NCBI RefSeq assembly: GCF_010378095.1
Contig: NZ_WNJL01000035.1
Location: 248,001 to 312,000 of the forward strand
DNA length: 64,000 nt
Source of the DNA: Acidithiobacillus ferrianus
GTDB taxonomy: Bacteria > Pseudomonadota > Gammaproteobacteria > Acidithiobacillales > Acidithiobacillaceae
Direction of reading: 5' to 3'
The notes below the pieces were generated by a model, which had not been told where the DNA came from, searched no databases, and saw only the letters and a list, made by a program, of their open reading frames with translations. The position numbers and the translations under genes are program-made. Below, piece after piece: positions 56,133 to 64,000 of the stretch (positions are counted from its first letter, which is position 1; every line of letters begins with the position of its first letter).

Positions 56133-59100
56133 ATGACAGTCAGTCCAGCTTGGAAACTGCTTCGGGAGGGTGACGGCGAAGCCGTGGGCGCGGCCTATCA
56201 CCATAATCCGCGTTTGGACTTGCTCACATTGCTGGACCGCCAACCCCGCCGGGTATTGGATGTCGGCTGTGCCGCTGGGGCGACCGGACAAGCGCTGCGG
56301 CAACGTTTCCCGGAGGTCGAGTTATGGGGCGTTGAACAGAATGCCGCCGCCGCAAAAATCGCTGCGCAGACGTACCATACGGTCTTCAGAGGCGCTTTCG
56401 CCCAGGTGGATTTCGTCGCGTCCGGCCTGATGCCGGGGAGTATCGATACGGTCATCCTGGCCGATGTGCTGGAACATATGGCCGATCCCTGGGAGACCCT
56501 GCAACGGCTGTTGCCGCTCTTGCAGCCGGACGCGCAATTGCTGGTCAGCCTGCCCAACGCACGTAATTTATGGCTCCTCAACGAACTCGCCGAAGGCCGT
56601 TGGACCTATGAAGAGCAAGGCATCATGGATGTCACCCATCTGCGCTTTTTCACGTGTGCCGAGGGGCGGCGTATGTTGGAGGAAACCGGTTATCGGGTCG
56701 AGGCCACCGCCTGGGGGCCTGACAGCCGTTTTTTGCACACTCCGGTGCCGCAGCATTTCCCGACCCGGATCGAGAGTGAGAAAATTGTTCTGAAAGACGT
56801 GACGGCGGCGGATTTTCAGGAACTCGTCAGTTTGCAAGTGTTCTTTCGCGCGGGTTTGGGGAGGCCATTGCCGAAATCGGGCGGGGATACCCATTTTATT
56901 TCGACCGGCAATGCCAAAAACAAAAACACGCTGTCCAGTGATCCCGGCTGCTTTTCCGGTCCCCTGCGGCAAAGCCGGACGGCGGTCATCTTGCATCTTT
57001 TTTATGTGGAACTCTGGGATGAGATGGCCGATGCGCTGTCCACTCTGGATGGGGACTTCAATCTCTACGTTTCCGTGACCGAACCGGCGGAATCGCTGGT
57101 GTCAAAAATCTCCCGGCGCTTTCCTTCGGCACAAATCTTTGTGCGACCCAACCGGGGGCGTGATATCGCCCCGCGGCTGGCGCTGGCCAAGGCAGCGATC
57201 ACTGCCGGCCACGAATATCTGCTGTTCATTCACGGCAAGAAATCACCGCATTTACGGCAAATGAAGCCGGAGCAGATCCATGTGGATTTCCTGTCCCATG
57301 GGGATGGCGATCGCTGGCGTCGCGATTTGCTGAATCATTTATTGGCACCGTCGGTGGTGGCCCACGTTCGCGAGCGCTTCACCAGCACGCCCCGAGTTGG
57401 CATGATCGGGCCGGCGGGATTCTGGCTGCCTTTGGATATGGTGAAGGATGCGAATCGCCCGCGCGTCGGCCCGATGCTGGATCGGATGGGAATACTGATC
57501 GACCCGCGGCGCTACGGCTTTTTCGCGGGCAGCATGTTCTGGGCGCGCGCCCAGGCCCTCGCACCACTGCTGGCCCTGGACCTGAGCCCCGAAGATTTTG
57601 AGGAAGAGTCGGGTCAGGTCGATGGCACGCTGGCCCATGCTGTCGAGAGATTGTTTGCGGTGGTGGCGGAACGTGCCGGTTTTGTGGTGGAGGATACGGC
57701 CGGTCATGAATGTCTCCGGCCGCTGGGACCCTTGCTGCCGTGGCTGGCGGTGCAGCGCTGGTCTCCGCAAGAGCACTGGTGGGCCGAGGAAACGCTTGAG
57801 AAACTTGCCTTCCCGGCGACCATCGCTGTGCAGGTGATGGAGAGCGGTCGTGCGGTTTTCGCGCAGGCCACGCACGCCAGCCTGTCGCAGCAGTGGTTGC
57901 CCGTGCGCGTGGGGACGATGGTCGCTGACACGGATCCCGTGGCCACCATGAACACCGCTCTTGCGGAAGTGGATGCCGACTGGATCGCCGTTCTGGACGC
58001 CGGTGACGAACTCGCCCTCGATGCCACGTTCCGCTTTGCCCAATCCATCCGGAATCATCCGGAATGGCAGATTGTCTACACCGACGAAGATTCCCTCACG
58101 GCGGAAGGCGAGCACGTCAACCCCCACTGTAAACCCGATTTCAATCTCGATTACCTGCGGAGTCTGCCCTATATCGGTGGCCTGATGCTCATTAAAAAGA
58201 CCCTCTTTGATGCCCTCGGTGGCTTCGATCCGCAGGCCGATGGCGCCGAAGATTATGATTTCCTCCTGCGTGCCTGGGAGCGGGTGGGAGATGCGGGTAT
58301 CGGCCATATTCCCGAAGTGCTTTACCACCGCCATCAGGAGAGCAGTCATTGCCGCAAATCGGTGCCGGAGATTCTGGAGGCGGGGCGGCAGGCCCTGGTC
58401 CGCCATTTCGAGCGATTGCAAATCCCTGCAGCGGTGCAACCCGGACCATTTCCACCGTCGACCCGTGTGCGTTATCCGCTCGGTGCCACCCCGCTGGTTT
58501 CCATCCTCATCCCCACCCGCAATCAACTGGGTTTTTTACAGCGTTGCATCGAATCTCTGATCGAAAAGACCCGTTATCCGGCTTACGAAATGCTGATCAT
58601 TGATAATGATAGTGATGATGCGGAAGCGCGTGCGTATCTGGATATGCTGACAGCGCAGGAAGAAAACATGGGCGGGCGTTTGCGGGTGCTGCGCCATCCC
58701 GGCGCCTTCAACTTCTCGGCCATGAATAATAGGGCGGTGGATGCGGCGCGTGGTGAATATATCCTGCTGCTCAATAATGATACGGCGGCTCTGCACGAGG
58801 ACTGGCTGGACGAAATGGTCAGCCACGCCCTGCGCCCGGAAGTGGGTATCGTGGGTGCCAAGCTGCTTTATCCTGACGGAAAAATTCAGCATGCCGGGGT
58901 GATTTTGGGCATGAAAGGACCCGCGGAACATCCCTTCATCGGCCGTGCGCCAGAGGATCGCGGTTATTTTGGCCGTGCCATGCTCACGCAGAATTACTCG
59001 GCGGTGACCGGCGCGTGCTTGCTCCTATCCAAGTCGCTGTATCAAGAGGTGGGCGGACTCGACGAGCAGCGGTTCAAAGTGTCCTACAACGACATTGATC

Positions 59101-60353
59101 TTTGTCTGAAAGTCCGTGAAGCGGGGCATAAAATTGTCTGGACACCCTGGGCCATGTTGCTGCACGAAGGCTCCGCCAGTCAGAAAGGTGCGGTGGAGCA
59201 AAAAGCGGACAACGATAAGCGGGCCCGTTTCGCCGCCGAGAAAGAAGCTTTTTATAACCGCTGGCTGCCGCAGATCGCCTTCGATCCGGCCTACAACCGG
59301 CATCTGAGTCTCGCCAGCACCGACTTCCTCCTGGAAGATCAGTCGGCGCTTACCTGGGACCCGGAATGGCGCCCGCGCCCGCGCATCCTCGTCCATCCCG
59401 CCGACCGCGAGGGCTGTGGCGAATACCGCATCATCTCGCCCATGCGGGCGCTGCGCGTGGCCGGAAAGGTGCAGGGCTGGGAGACCATGCGTATCTTCGA
59501 GCCTGCCGAGATGGAGCGATTTTCCCCCGACAGTATCGTCCTTCAACGACAGATGGAATGGCCGCAAATAGAAGCGCTGGAGCGCCACAAGCGCTTCCAT
59601 GACGCCTTCCGCGTCTTCGAGATTGACGACCTTATCACGAATCTGCCCGTGAAAAGCGTGCACAAGGGACAGATACACAAAGACATCGCCAAGCGTTTCC
59701 GCAAGGCGGCGGGCCTTTGTGACCGTCTGGTGGTGGCTACCGAACCGCTGGCGCGGGCCTACAAAGGCTTCAGCGATGAAGTGCGTGTACAGCCCAACTG
59801 CCTCGAGCGGGCGATCTGGGGCGATTTGCAACCGCGTCGCCGTGCGGGCGACAAACCCCGCGTCGGCTGGGCCGGAGGGGTGGGGCATACGGGCGATCTG
59901 GAGTTGGTGGCCGACGTGGTGCGTGATCTCGCCAACACGGTGGAGTGGGTGTTTTTCGGGCTGTGTCCCGAGGCTTTGCGTCCCTACGTGCATGAATTCC
60001 ACCCCGGCGTACCATTGCCGCAGTATCCCGCCAAACTGGCCAGCCTCGATCTGGATCTGGCCATCGCGCCGCTGGAAGAAAACCCCTTCAACGATGCCAA
60101 GAGCCATTTGCGGATACTGGAATACGGCGTGCTGGGCTTTCCCGTGGTCTGCTCGGATATCACGCCGTATCAAGGGGATTTCCCGGTCTGGCGGGTGGCC
60201 AACCGCTATCGCGACTGGATGAAGGCGATCCGGGAGGCGCTCTCGGATCGGGCAGCGCTTGCCGCCGCCGGCGACGCTCTGCGCGATCAGGTGCGGGCAC
60301 GCTGGATGCTGGAAGATCGTCTCGATGACTGGCTGCAGGCGTGGTTGCCTTGA
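56133..60353 (+). CDS. Giant multidomain flagellin glycosyltransferase (FgtA-like)
   Basis: This 1406-residue protein has at least five modules. A SAM methyltransferase domain (about 30-220) carries LDVGCAAGATG at about 42-52. A rhamnan-synthesis RgpF-like domain follows (about 280-500; VRPNRGRDIAPRLAL). Next are a GT2 domain (about 565-770; YTDEDS at about 650, GLMLIKKTLFDALGGFD) and a second GT2 (about 785-1010; VSILIPTRNQ at 789, LLLNNDTAAL at 879). A GT-B-like domain ends it (about 1080-1406; RVGWAGGVGHTGDLELV). It lies between flgL and fliC, the position of the Pseudomonas flagellin glycosyltransferase FgtA. I infer it builds a methylated glycan on flagellin. No signal peptide is seen, so it is cytoplasmic. 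Confidence 0.88.
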   Translation: MTVSPAWKLLREGDGEAVGAAYHHNPRLDLLTLLDRQPRRVLDVGCAAGATGQALRQRFPEVELWGVEQNAAAAKIAAQTYHTVFRGAFAQVDFVASGLMPGSIDTVILADVLEHMADPWETLQRLLPLLQPDAQLLVSLPNARNLWLLNELAEGRWTYEEQGIMDVTHLRFFTCAEGRRMLEETGYRVEATAWGPDSRFLHTPVPQHFPTRIESEKIVLKDVTAADFQELVSLQVFFRAGLGRPLPKSGGDTHFISTGNAKNKNTLSSDPGCFSGPLRQSRTAVILHLFYVELWDEMADALSTLDGDFNLYVSVTEPAESLVSKISRRFPSAQIFVRPNRGRDIAPRLALAKAAITAGHEYLLFIHGKKSPHLRQMKPEQIHVDFLSHGDGDRWRRDLLNHLLAPSVVAHVRERFTSTPRVGMIGPAGFWLPLDMVKDANRPRVGPMLDRMGILIDPRRYGFFAGSMFWARAQALAPLLALDLSPEDFEEESGQVDGTLAHAVERLFAVVAERAGFVVEDTAGHECLRPLGPLLPWLAVQRWSPQEHWWAEETLEKLAFPATIAVQVMESGRAVFAQATHASLSQQWLPVRVGTMVADTDPVATMNTALAEVDADWIAVLDAGDELALDATFRFAQSIRNHPEWQIVYTDEDSLTAEGEHVNPHCKPDFNLDYLRSLPYIGGLMLIKKTLFDALGGFDPQADGAEDYDFLLRAWERVGDAGIGHIPEVLYHRHQESSHCRKSVPEILEAGRQALVRHFERLQIPAAVQPGPFPPSTRVRYPLGATPLVSILIPTRNQLGFLQRCIESLIEKTRYPAYEMLIIDNDSDDAEARAYLDMLTAQEENMGGRLRVLRHPGAFNFSAMNNRAVDAARGEYILLLNNDTAALHEDWLDEMVSHALRPEVGIVGAKLLYPDGKIQHAGVILGMKGPAEHPFIGRAPEDRGYFGRAMLTQNYSAVTGACLLLSKSLYQEVGGLDEQRFKVSYNDIDLCLKVREAGHKIVWTPWAMLLHEGSASQKGAVEQKADNDKRARFAAEKEAFYNRWLPQIAFDPAYNRHLSLASTDFLLEDQSALTWDPEWRPRPRILVHPADREGCGEYRIISPMRALRVAGKVQGWETMRIFEPAEMERFSPDSIVLQRQMEWPQIEALERHKRFHDAFRVFEIDDLITNLPVKSVHKGQIHKDIAKRFRKAAGLCDRLVVATEPLARAYKGFSDEVRVQPNCLERAIWGDLQPRRRAGDKPRVGWAGGVGHTGDLELVADVVRDLANTVEWVFFGLCPEALRPYVHEFHPGVPLPQYPAKLASLDLDLAIAPLEENPFNDAKSHLRILEYGVLGFPVVCSDITPYQGDFPVWRVANRYRDWMKAIREALSDRAALAAAGDALRDQVRARWMLEDRLDDWLQAWLP

Positions 60354-60358
60354 GAGAC

Positions 60359-60385
60359 TCAAGTTTTTAGGCCGTGTGCCGTTAT
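60359..60385 (+). promoter_or_regulatory. Sigma-28 (FliA) promoter of fliC
   Basis: TCAA (60359-60362), 15 bases, then GCCGTTAT (60378-60385). This matches TAAA-N15-GCCGATAA at 3/4 and 6/8 with ideal spacing. Transcription would begin near 60392. Confidence 0.7.
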
Positions 60386-60391
60386 GAAAGA

Positions 60392-60447
60392 CATGCGGGA
60401 TTCACCCGCATGAACGGCAAGGATGCCACCTGACCCTAAGAAAGGAG
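60392..60447 (+). promoter_or_regulatory. fliC leader: hairpins and CsrA-type site next to the ribosome binding site
   Basis: The leader has a perfect 8-bp hairpin CATGCGGG/CCCGCATG with loop ATTCA (60392-60412). Next comes GGCA-AGGA-TGCC (60416-60427), a 4-bp stem presenting AGGA in the loop. Its core CAAGGATG is an exact match to the CsrA consensus CARGGAUG. The ribosome site AAGGAG (60442-60447) adds a second GGA about 20 bases on. This two-site layout resembles the CsrA-controlled flagellin leader of Bacillus. Confidence 0.6.
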
Positions 60448-60454
60448 CATTACC

Positions 60455-62038
60455 ATGGCAATTTCAGGAATTCTCAATACCAATACCTCGGCCTTGAACA
60501 CGATCAATGCGTTGAACAGTACCCAAGGCAGTTTGAACACCTATCTGCAGCAACTCTCCACCGGTAAGAGCATCAACAACCCCGCCGACAACCCCGCCGG
60601 CTACGCTATCGCCCAGCGTTTTCAGACGCAGATCAATGGCCTGAATCAGGCGGTGTCCAATGGCAATCAGGGCGTCTCCCTGGTGCAGACGGCCACCGGC
60701 GCTATTCAGAACCAGACCAGCCTCCTGCAGCAGATCCGTACCACGGCGGTACAGGCCGCGAACGGTTCCAATACCACTCAGGACCGTGCCGCTCTGCAGG
60801 GCGTGGTCAGCCAGTTGTTGGCCCAGGTCCAGACCATTGCGACGCAGACCCAGTTCAACGGGCAAAATATTTTGGACGGCACTTTTTCTGGTTCGACCTT
60901 TCAGGTCGGGGCGAATGCCAACCAGATCATCAACGTGTCGGTCGGCAACACGCAGACCAATGCGATGGGGAATTACACGACGGCGGCGTCTGGTAGCGTC
61001 TACACCAGTTCGGGTTCTTTCCAGATGGGCGGGTACGCGGTCGGGGGCGCCTTTACGTTGAGTGCGAGTGGCGTCGGCAATTTCACCAGTGGAACGGGTA
61101 CCAGTGGCATCAACGTGCAGGGCTCTGCCGGAAATGCCTACGTCGGGGTGAGTTCCAGCACGGAATCGGCGGCGAATCTGGCTTCCGCGGTGAATGCGGT
61201 CTCTTCACAGACGGGGGTGTCGGCACAGGCGACCACGAGCGTTGCCTTCACGGCGAGCTCCGGCACATATACCTTCACCCTGAGTAACGGTAGCAGTGGC
61301 AGCCCCACCAATGCGGTGAATATCTCCGCATCGGTGACCAATGGCTCCAACGGTCAGGCCGATTTGAGTTCGCTGGTTACCGCCATCAATAACCAGGCGG
61401 CGATCACCGGCACCTCCGCCACCACCCAGACCGTGAATGGAACGCAGGAGCTGGTGCTGACCAACGCCAATGGCAACAACATCAACATCTCCGCGGGTGT
61501 GACAGCGGGCGGTGCCTTGTCGGGCGCGGGATTGACTTCGGGTTCCACGGGCAGTTTGCAGGCGGTGAGCGGCAGCGGGATATCCTCGGTGGGCTTGGCG
61601 ATCACCAGCGCTTCGGCCAATGTCCTGATCCAGGGCGCGGTGCAGTTCAACTCCTCCAGTTCCTATGCCATCGGTAATGGCGCGAATATTGGATTCAACA
61701 CCGCCGCCACGGGAATCACCGGCTCATCGGTTTCCTCGGTCAATGTGAGTTCGGCGGCTGGGGCGCAGCAGGCTATCGGTATCCTGGACCAGGCGATCAA
61801 CTATCTGAACCAGCAAAACGGTGCCCTTGGTGCGACTCAAAACCGGATCCAGGCTTCAGTCGCCAACGATCAGACCACGGCGACCAATCTGCAGTCGGCG
61901 CAGTCGGTGGTGCAGGATGCGAACATCGCGCAGGCGACGTCGCAGATGACCAAGTACCAGATTCTGCAACAGGCCGGTATTTCCACCCTGGCGCAGGAAA
62001 ACTCTTTGCAGCAGAGCTTCCTCAAGCTCATACCGTAA
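60455..62038 (+). CDS. fliC: Flagellin
   Basis: This 527-residue protein has the conserved flagellin ends. N-terminal: MAISGILNTNTSALNTINAL and LSTGKSINNPADNPAGYAIAQRF (D0/D1, TLR5-type region included). C-terminal: QNRIQASVANDQTTATNLQSAQSVVQDANIAQ (about 460-500). A Gly/Ser/Thr-rich variable middle (about 165-440) contains a flagellin-IN-like stretch and many possible O-glycosylation sites. It polymerises into the filament. AAAGGAGC precedes ATG; the leader has a FliA promoter and a CsrA-type site. Only one flagellin gene is seen here. Confidence 0.97.
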   Translation: MAISGILNTNTSALNTINALNSTQGSLNTYLQQLSTGKSINNPADNPAGYAIAQRFQTQINGLNQAVSNGNQGVSLVQTATGAIQNQTSLLQQIRTTAVQAANGSNTTQDRAALQGVVSQLLAQVQTIATQTQFNGQNILDGTFSGSTFQVGANANQIINVSVGNTQTNAMGNYTTAASGSVYTSSGSFQMGGYAVGGAFTLSASGVGNFTSGTGTSGINVQGSAGNAYVGVSSSTESAANLASAVNAVSSQTGVSAQATTSVAFTASSGTYTFTLSNGSSGSPTNAVNISASVTNGSNGQADLSSLVTAINNQAAITGTSATTQTVNGTQELVLTNANGNNINISAGVTAGGALSGAGLTSGSTGSLQAVSGSGISSVGLAITSASANVLIQGAVQFNSSSSYAIGNGANIGFNTAATGITGSSVSSVNVSSAAGAQQAIGILDQAINYLNQQNGALGATQNRIQASVANDQTTATNLQSAQSVVQDANIAQATSQMTKYQILQQAGISTLAQENSLQQSFLKLIP

Positions 62039-62061
62039 AAGTCACAGGGCTTGGTGATGAT

Positions 62062-62083
62062 CCTCCCGGTATATGCCGGGAGG
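62062..62083 (+). terminator. Hairpin after fliC
   Basis: CCTCCCGG and CCGGGAGG form a perfect 8-bp stem with loop TATATG, 24 bases after the fliC stop. Only three scattered T follow, so it may be a weak terminator or an mRNA-stabilising end for the abundant flagellin message. Confidence 0.5.
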
Positions 62084-62107
62084 AGTTTCACTTGGCGGAG
62101 GTGTCTC

Positions 62108-62515
62108 ATGGATGCAACGCCTATTCGTAATGGTCATTCGCCCAATTCGCCGGCGGAGTCTGGGAAGGGGGTCACGAATGTCGCGGGAAAGTCGCAGGAA
62201 ACCGTGCGATCGGCCACAGCGGCTATACCCAAAAAAAGTCAGGCACCGACGGCAACTCTCCAGAAAGTCTCGTCGGAACAGTTGAATGCCGCGATGAAAA
62301 AGTTGCAACAGAAAATTCCGGAAAGTTCTTCGATCACCTTGGAAGCGGGTCTCGATCCGAACGGCAATCACCCTGGTCAGGTGTTGATCATGCTCAGTGA
62401 TAAAGCGACCAAGCAAATATTTTTTAAATACTACGTGCCCGTGCAGCAATTATTTAAAAGCGCAGCCATGGGAAATGCCATACCGCCGGGCGGCTTGATG
62501 AGTGAAAAGGCCTGA
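62108..62515 (+). CDS. FlaG-like flagellar protein
   Basis: This 135-residue protein has a Ser/Thr/Pro-rich unstructured half and a C-terminal FlaG-like part: LNAAMKKLQQKIPESSSITLEAG, then VLIMLSDKATKQIFFKYYVPVQQLFKS. FlaG affects filament length in other bacteria. Position between fliC and fliD is the usual one for flaG. GGAGG (62097-62101) lies 6 bases before ATG 62108. The C-terminus deviates from the usual VIRQIP, so the call rests largely on context. Confidence 0.7.
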   Translation: MDATPIRNGHSPNSPAESGKGVTNVAGKSQETVRSATAAIPKKSQAPTATLQKVSSEQLNAAMKKLQQKIPESSSITLEAGLDPNGNHPGQVLIMLSDKATKQIFFKYYVPVQQLFKSAAMGNAIPPGGLMSEKA

Positions 62516-62545
62516 GCGAATTAAAGCGGACAGGAGGCGACGGTC

Positions 62546-64000
62546 ATGTCAGTGTCATTGTCGGGTTTGGTGAGCGGGATCAACGTCCAGCAGCTGATTA
62601 GCAACCTCAGTGCGGCCTACCAGCAGCCGATTATGGTGCTGGAGAGTCAGCAGCAATCCTATCAGACGACGCTGAGCGCCTGGGGCACGTTGCAAAGCAG
62701 TTTGTCCAGTCTGCAGTCTTCCATGAGCAGTTTGCAAAACCTCAGTAGCGTGAATAACCGCAGTGTCAGCCTTTCCAATAATAATGCCGCAACGGCCACG
62801 GTGAGCGCCAACGCCGCCACGGGCAGTTATAGCCTCAGCAATATGGTGCTGGCGCAGTCACAGAGCATCTATTCCCAGGATTTCAGTAGTGCCAGCAGCG
62901 GTGCGGTGGGTACCGGAACCCTGCAGATACAGGTGGGTAGCGGGGCGGTAACGAATGTGGTCATTGGTTCCGGCAATAACACGCTGGACGGCATCGCGAG
63001 CGCGATCAACAAGGCCAATACCGGCGTCAACGCGGCGGTGGTCTATGATGGCACCGGCTATCGGCTGACCCTCACCGGTACCAGTACCGGGGCGAACAGC
63101 GCTTTCAGTGTCACCACCAGCGGCGCGACGGGCAGCCTGGCGAATCTCAGTTACAGTTCCGGTAGTTCGGGCGGTTCGGGTATGACCCTCAGTCAGGCGG
63201 CGCAGAATGCCGGGGTGAGCATCAACGGACTGGCGGTGACCAGCGCCAGCAATACTATCTCTGGCGCCATTCCGGGGGTTTCCCTGAATCTGTTGCAGGC
63301 CAGTGGTTCCACCACGCTGCAGGTCAGCGCCAACAATTCCGCTTTCGTCGGCGCGGTACAAAGCTTCACCACCGCCTTTAATCAGACGATGGGCACCATC
63401 AATCAGCTGACGGCTTACAACGCGCAAGCCGGTTCCGGCGGGCCGCTGCTCGGCGATGCCTCGGTGCAGGGTTTGCGTACCCAGCTACTGAACCTGATCT
63501 CTGGGCAAGGGGTCGGGGTGGCTTCCGGCAGCGCTTATAACTCCCTGGGGAGCGTCGGGCTCGGCCTGACCAGCAGCGGTACCATCAGTCTCAACACCAG
63601 CACCCTCAGCACCGCGCTCAACAGCGATTTCAACAATGTCGCCGGGCTATTCGGGCAGGTGGGCAGCACCAGCAACGCCAACGTGCAGTACGTCGGCGCC
63701 GGTAGCGCTACGCAGGCGGGCACCTACGCGCTCAACGTCAGTCAGGCGGCGACCCAGGCCACGGTGTCGGGTAGCGCGGCGGTTCCGGCGAGCGGCATCG
63801 CCCAGAGTGAGAGCCTGACCATCAGTTCCGGCGCGAGCTCGGTGGTGGTGTCGCTGGCCTCAGGAAGCAGTCTCGCCACTATCGTCAACACCATCAACGA
63901 CACGTTGCAACAATCCGGGGTCACCGGGCTTACCGCCAGCAACCAGAATGGCTATCTGGAGCTTCGGTCCAGCGCCTACGGCAGCGCGCAGAGTTTCAGC
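62546..64000 (+). CDS. fliD: FliD, filament cap protein (5' part; runs off the window)
   Basis: The open frame begins MSVSLSGLVSGINVQQLISNLS at ATG 62546, with CAGGAGG 8 bases before it, and is still open after 485 codons at the window end. The FliD N-terminal coiled coil is visible (ESQQQSYQTTLSAWGTLQSSLSSLQSSM). Ser/Gly/Thr-rich D2-D3 regions follow, with two flagellin-hook-IN-like modules (about 130-160 and 390-470; GTYALNVSQAATQATVSG). FliD caps the filament and folds incoming flagellin. Confidence 0.93.
   Translation, partial: MSVSLSGLVSGINVQQLISNLSAAYQQPIMVLESQQQSYQTTLSAWGTLQSSLSSLQSSMSSLQNLSSVNNRSVSLSNNNAATATVSANAATGSYSLSNMVLAQSQSIYSQDFSSASSGAVGTGTLQIQVGSGAVTNVVIGSGNNTLDGIASAINKANTGVNAAVVYDGTGYRLTLTGTSTGANSAFSVTTSGATGSLANLSYSSGSSGGSGMTLSQAAQNAGVSINGLAVTSASNTISGAIPGVSLNLLQASGSTTLQVSANNSAFVGAVQSFTTAFNQTMGTINQLTAYNAQAGSGGPLLGDASVQGLRTQLLNLISGQGVGVASGSAYNSLGSVGLGLTSSGTISLNTSTLSTALNSDFNNVAGLFGQVGSTSNANVQYVGAGSATQAGTYALNVSQAATQATVSGSAAVPASGIAQSESLTISSGASSVVVSLASGSSLATIVNTINDTLQQSGVTGLTASNQNGYLELRSSAYGSAQSFS

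Noticed and set aside
57339-58526. 395-codon frame antisense to the glycosyltransferase
   Set aside because: Shadow frame; the sense strand carries glycosyltransferase motifs throughout.
60377-60419. Larger cruciform TGCCGTT...AACGGCA around the fliC hairpin
   Set aside because: The left arm overlaps the sigma-28 -10 element and would not be in the transcript; probably coincidental.

Overview
The window is a gene-dense, GC-rich chromosomal segment from a motile, LexA-bearing gammaproteobacterium-like organism. An Acidithiobacillia (Acidithiobacillus-like) origin is my best guess from the gene order and protein styles, but I could not test it by database search. I see no insertion sequence, prophage, CRISPR array or rRNA. 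It is core chromosome rather than an accessory island.

Left part (1-32.9 kb), housekeeping. It opens with the end of clpX, then lon behind a heat-shock-type promoter, hupB, tRNA-Val and tRNA-Asp, and a PpiD-like periplasmic chaperone. Next come a DUF2147 protein, lexA behind a good LexA operator, a DsbG-like disulfide protein and pepN. A leftward operon folD-ppk-parA-like-CYTH/CHAD combines polyphosphate synthesis, a ParA-type ATPase and a polyphosphate-binding-type domain. A leftward tripartite RND efflux operon follows, with a palindromic operator over its promoter, then a TPR membrane protein and ppc-yceF. The rightward run hfq-hflX-hflK-hflC-hisZ-purA is tightly packed and is preceded by a long leader with mutually exclusive hairpins.

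Middle part (32.6-41.5 kb), leftward chemotaxis block. From upstream to downstream: motB (motD type)-SPOR protein, then cheY-cheZ-cheA, a mini-receptor-like protein, an ODP-type di-iron metallo-beta-lactamase-fold protein, cheV, a soluble chemoreceptor with a CZB zinc domain, and a small membrane protein. CheW, CheR and CheB are not in the window.

Right part (41.7-64 kb), flagellum. A PilZ/YcgR-type protein is followed by a leftward flgA-flgM-flgN-csrA-fliW group and the rightward flgBCDEFGHIJ operon, which diverge from a pair of facing sigma-54-type promoters. Next are a second FlgN-like protein, flgK, flgL, a 1406-residue multidomain glycosyltransferase, flagellin, a FlaG-like protein and fliD (cut by the window end). 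Sigma-28-type promoters precede the flgN-like/flgK group and fliC. The fliC leader carries a textbook-like CsrA site next to its ribosome binding site, which together with the fliW-csrA pair points to flagellin homeostasis by a FliW-CsrA switch.

The strongest leads are the ODP/mini-receptor module beside cheA, the ppk-parA-CHAD operon, the hfq leader attenuator and the FliW-CsrA-fliC circuit.
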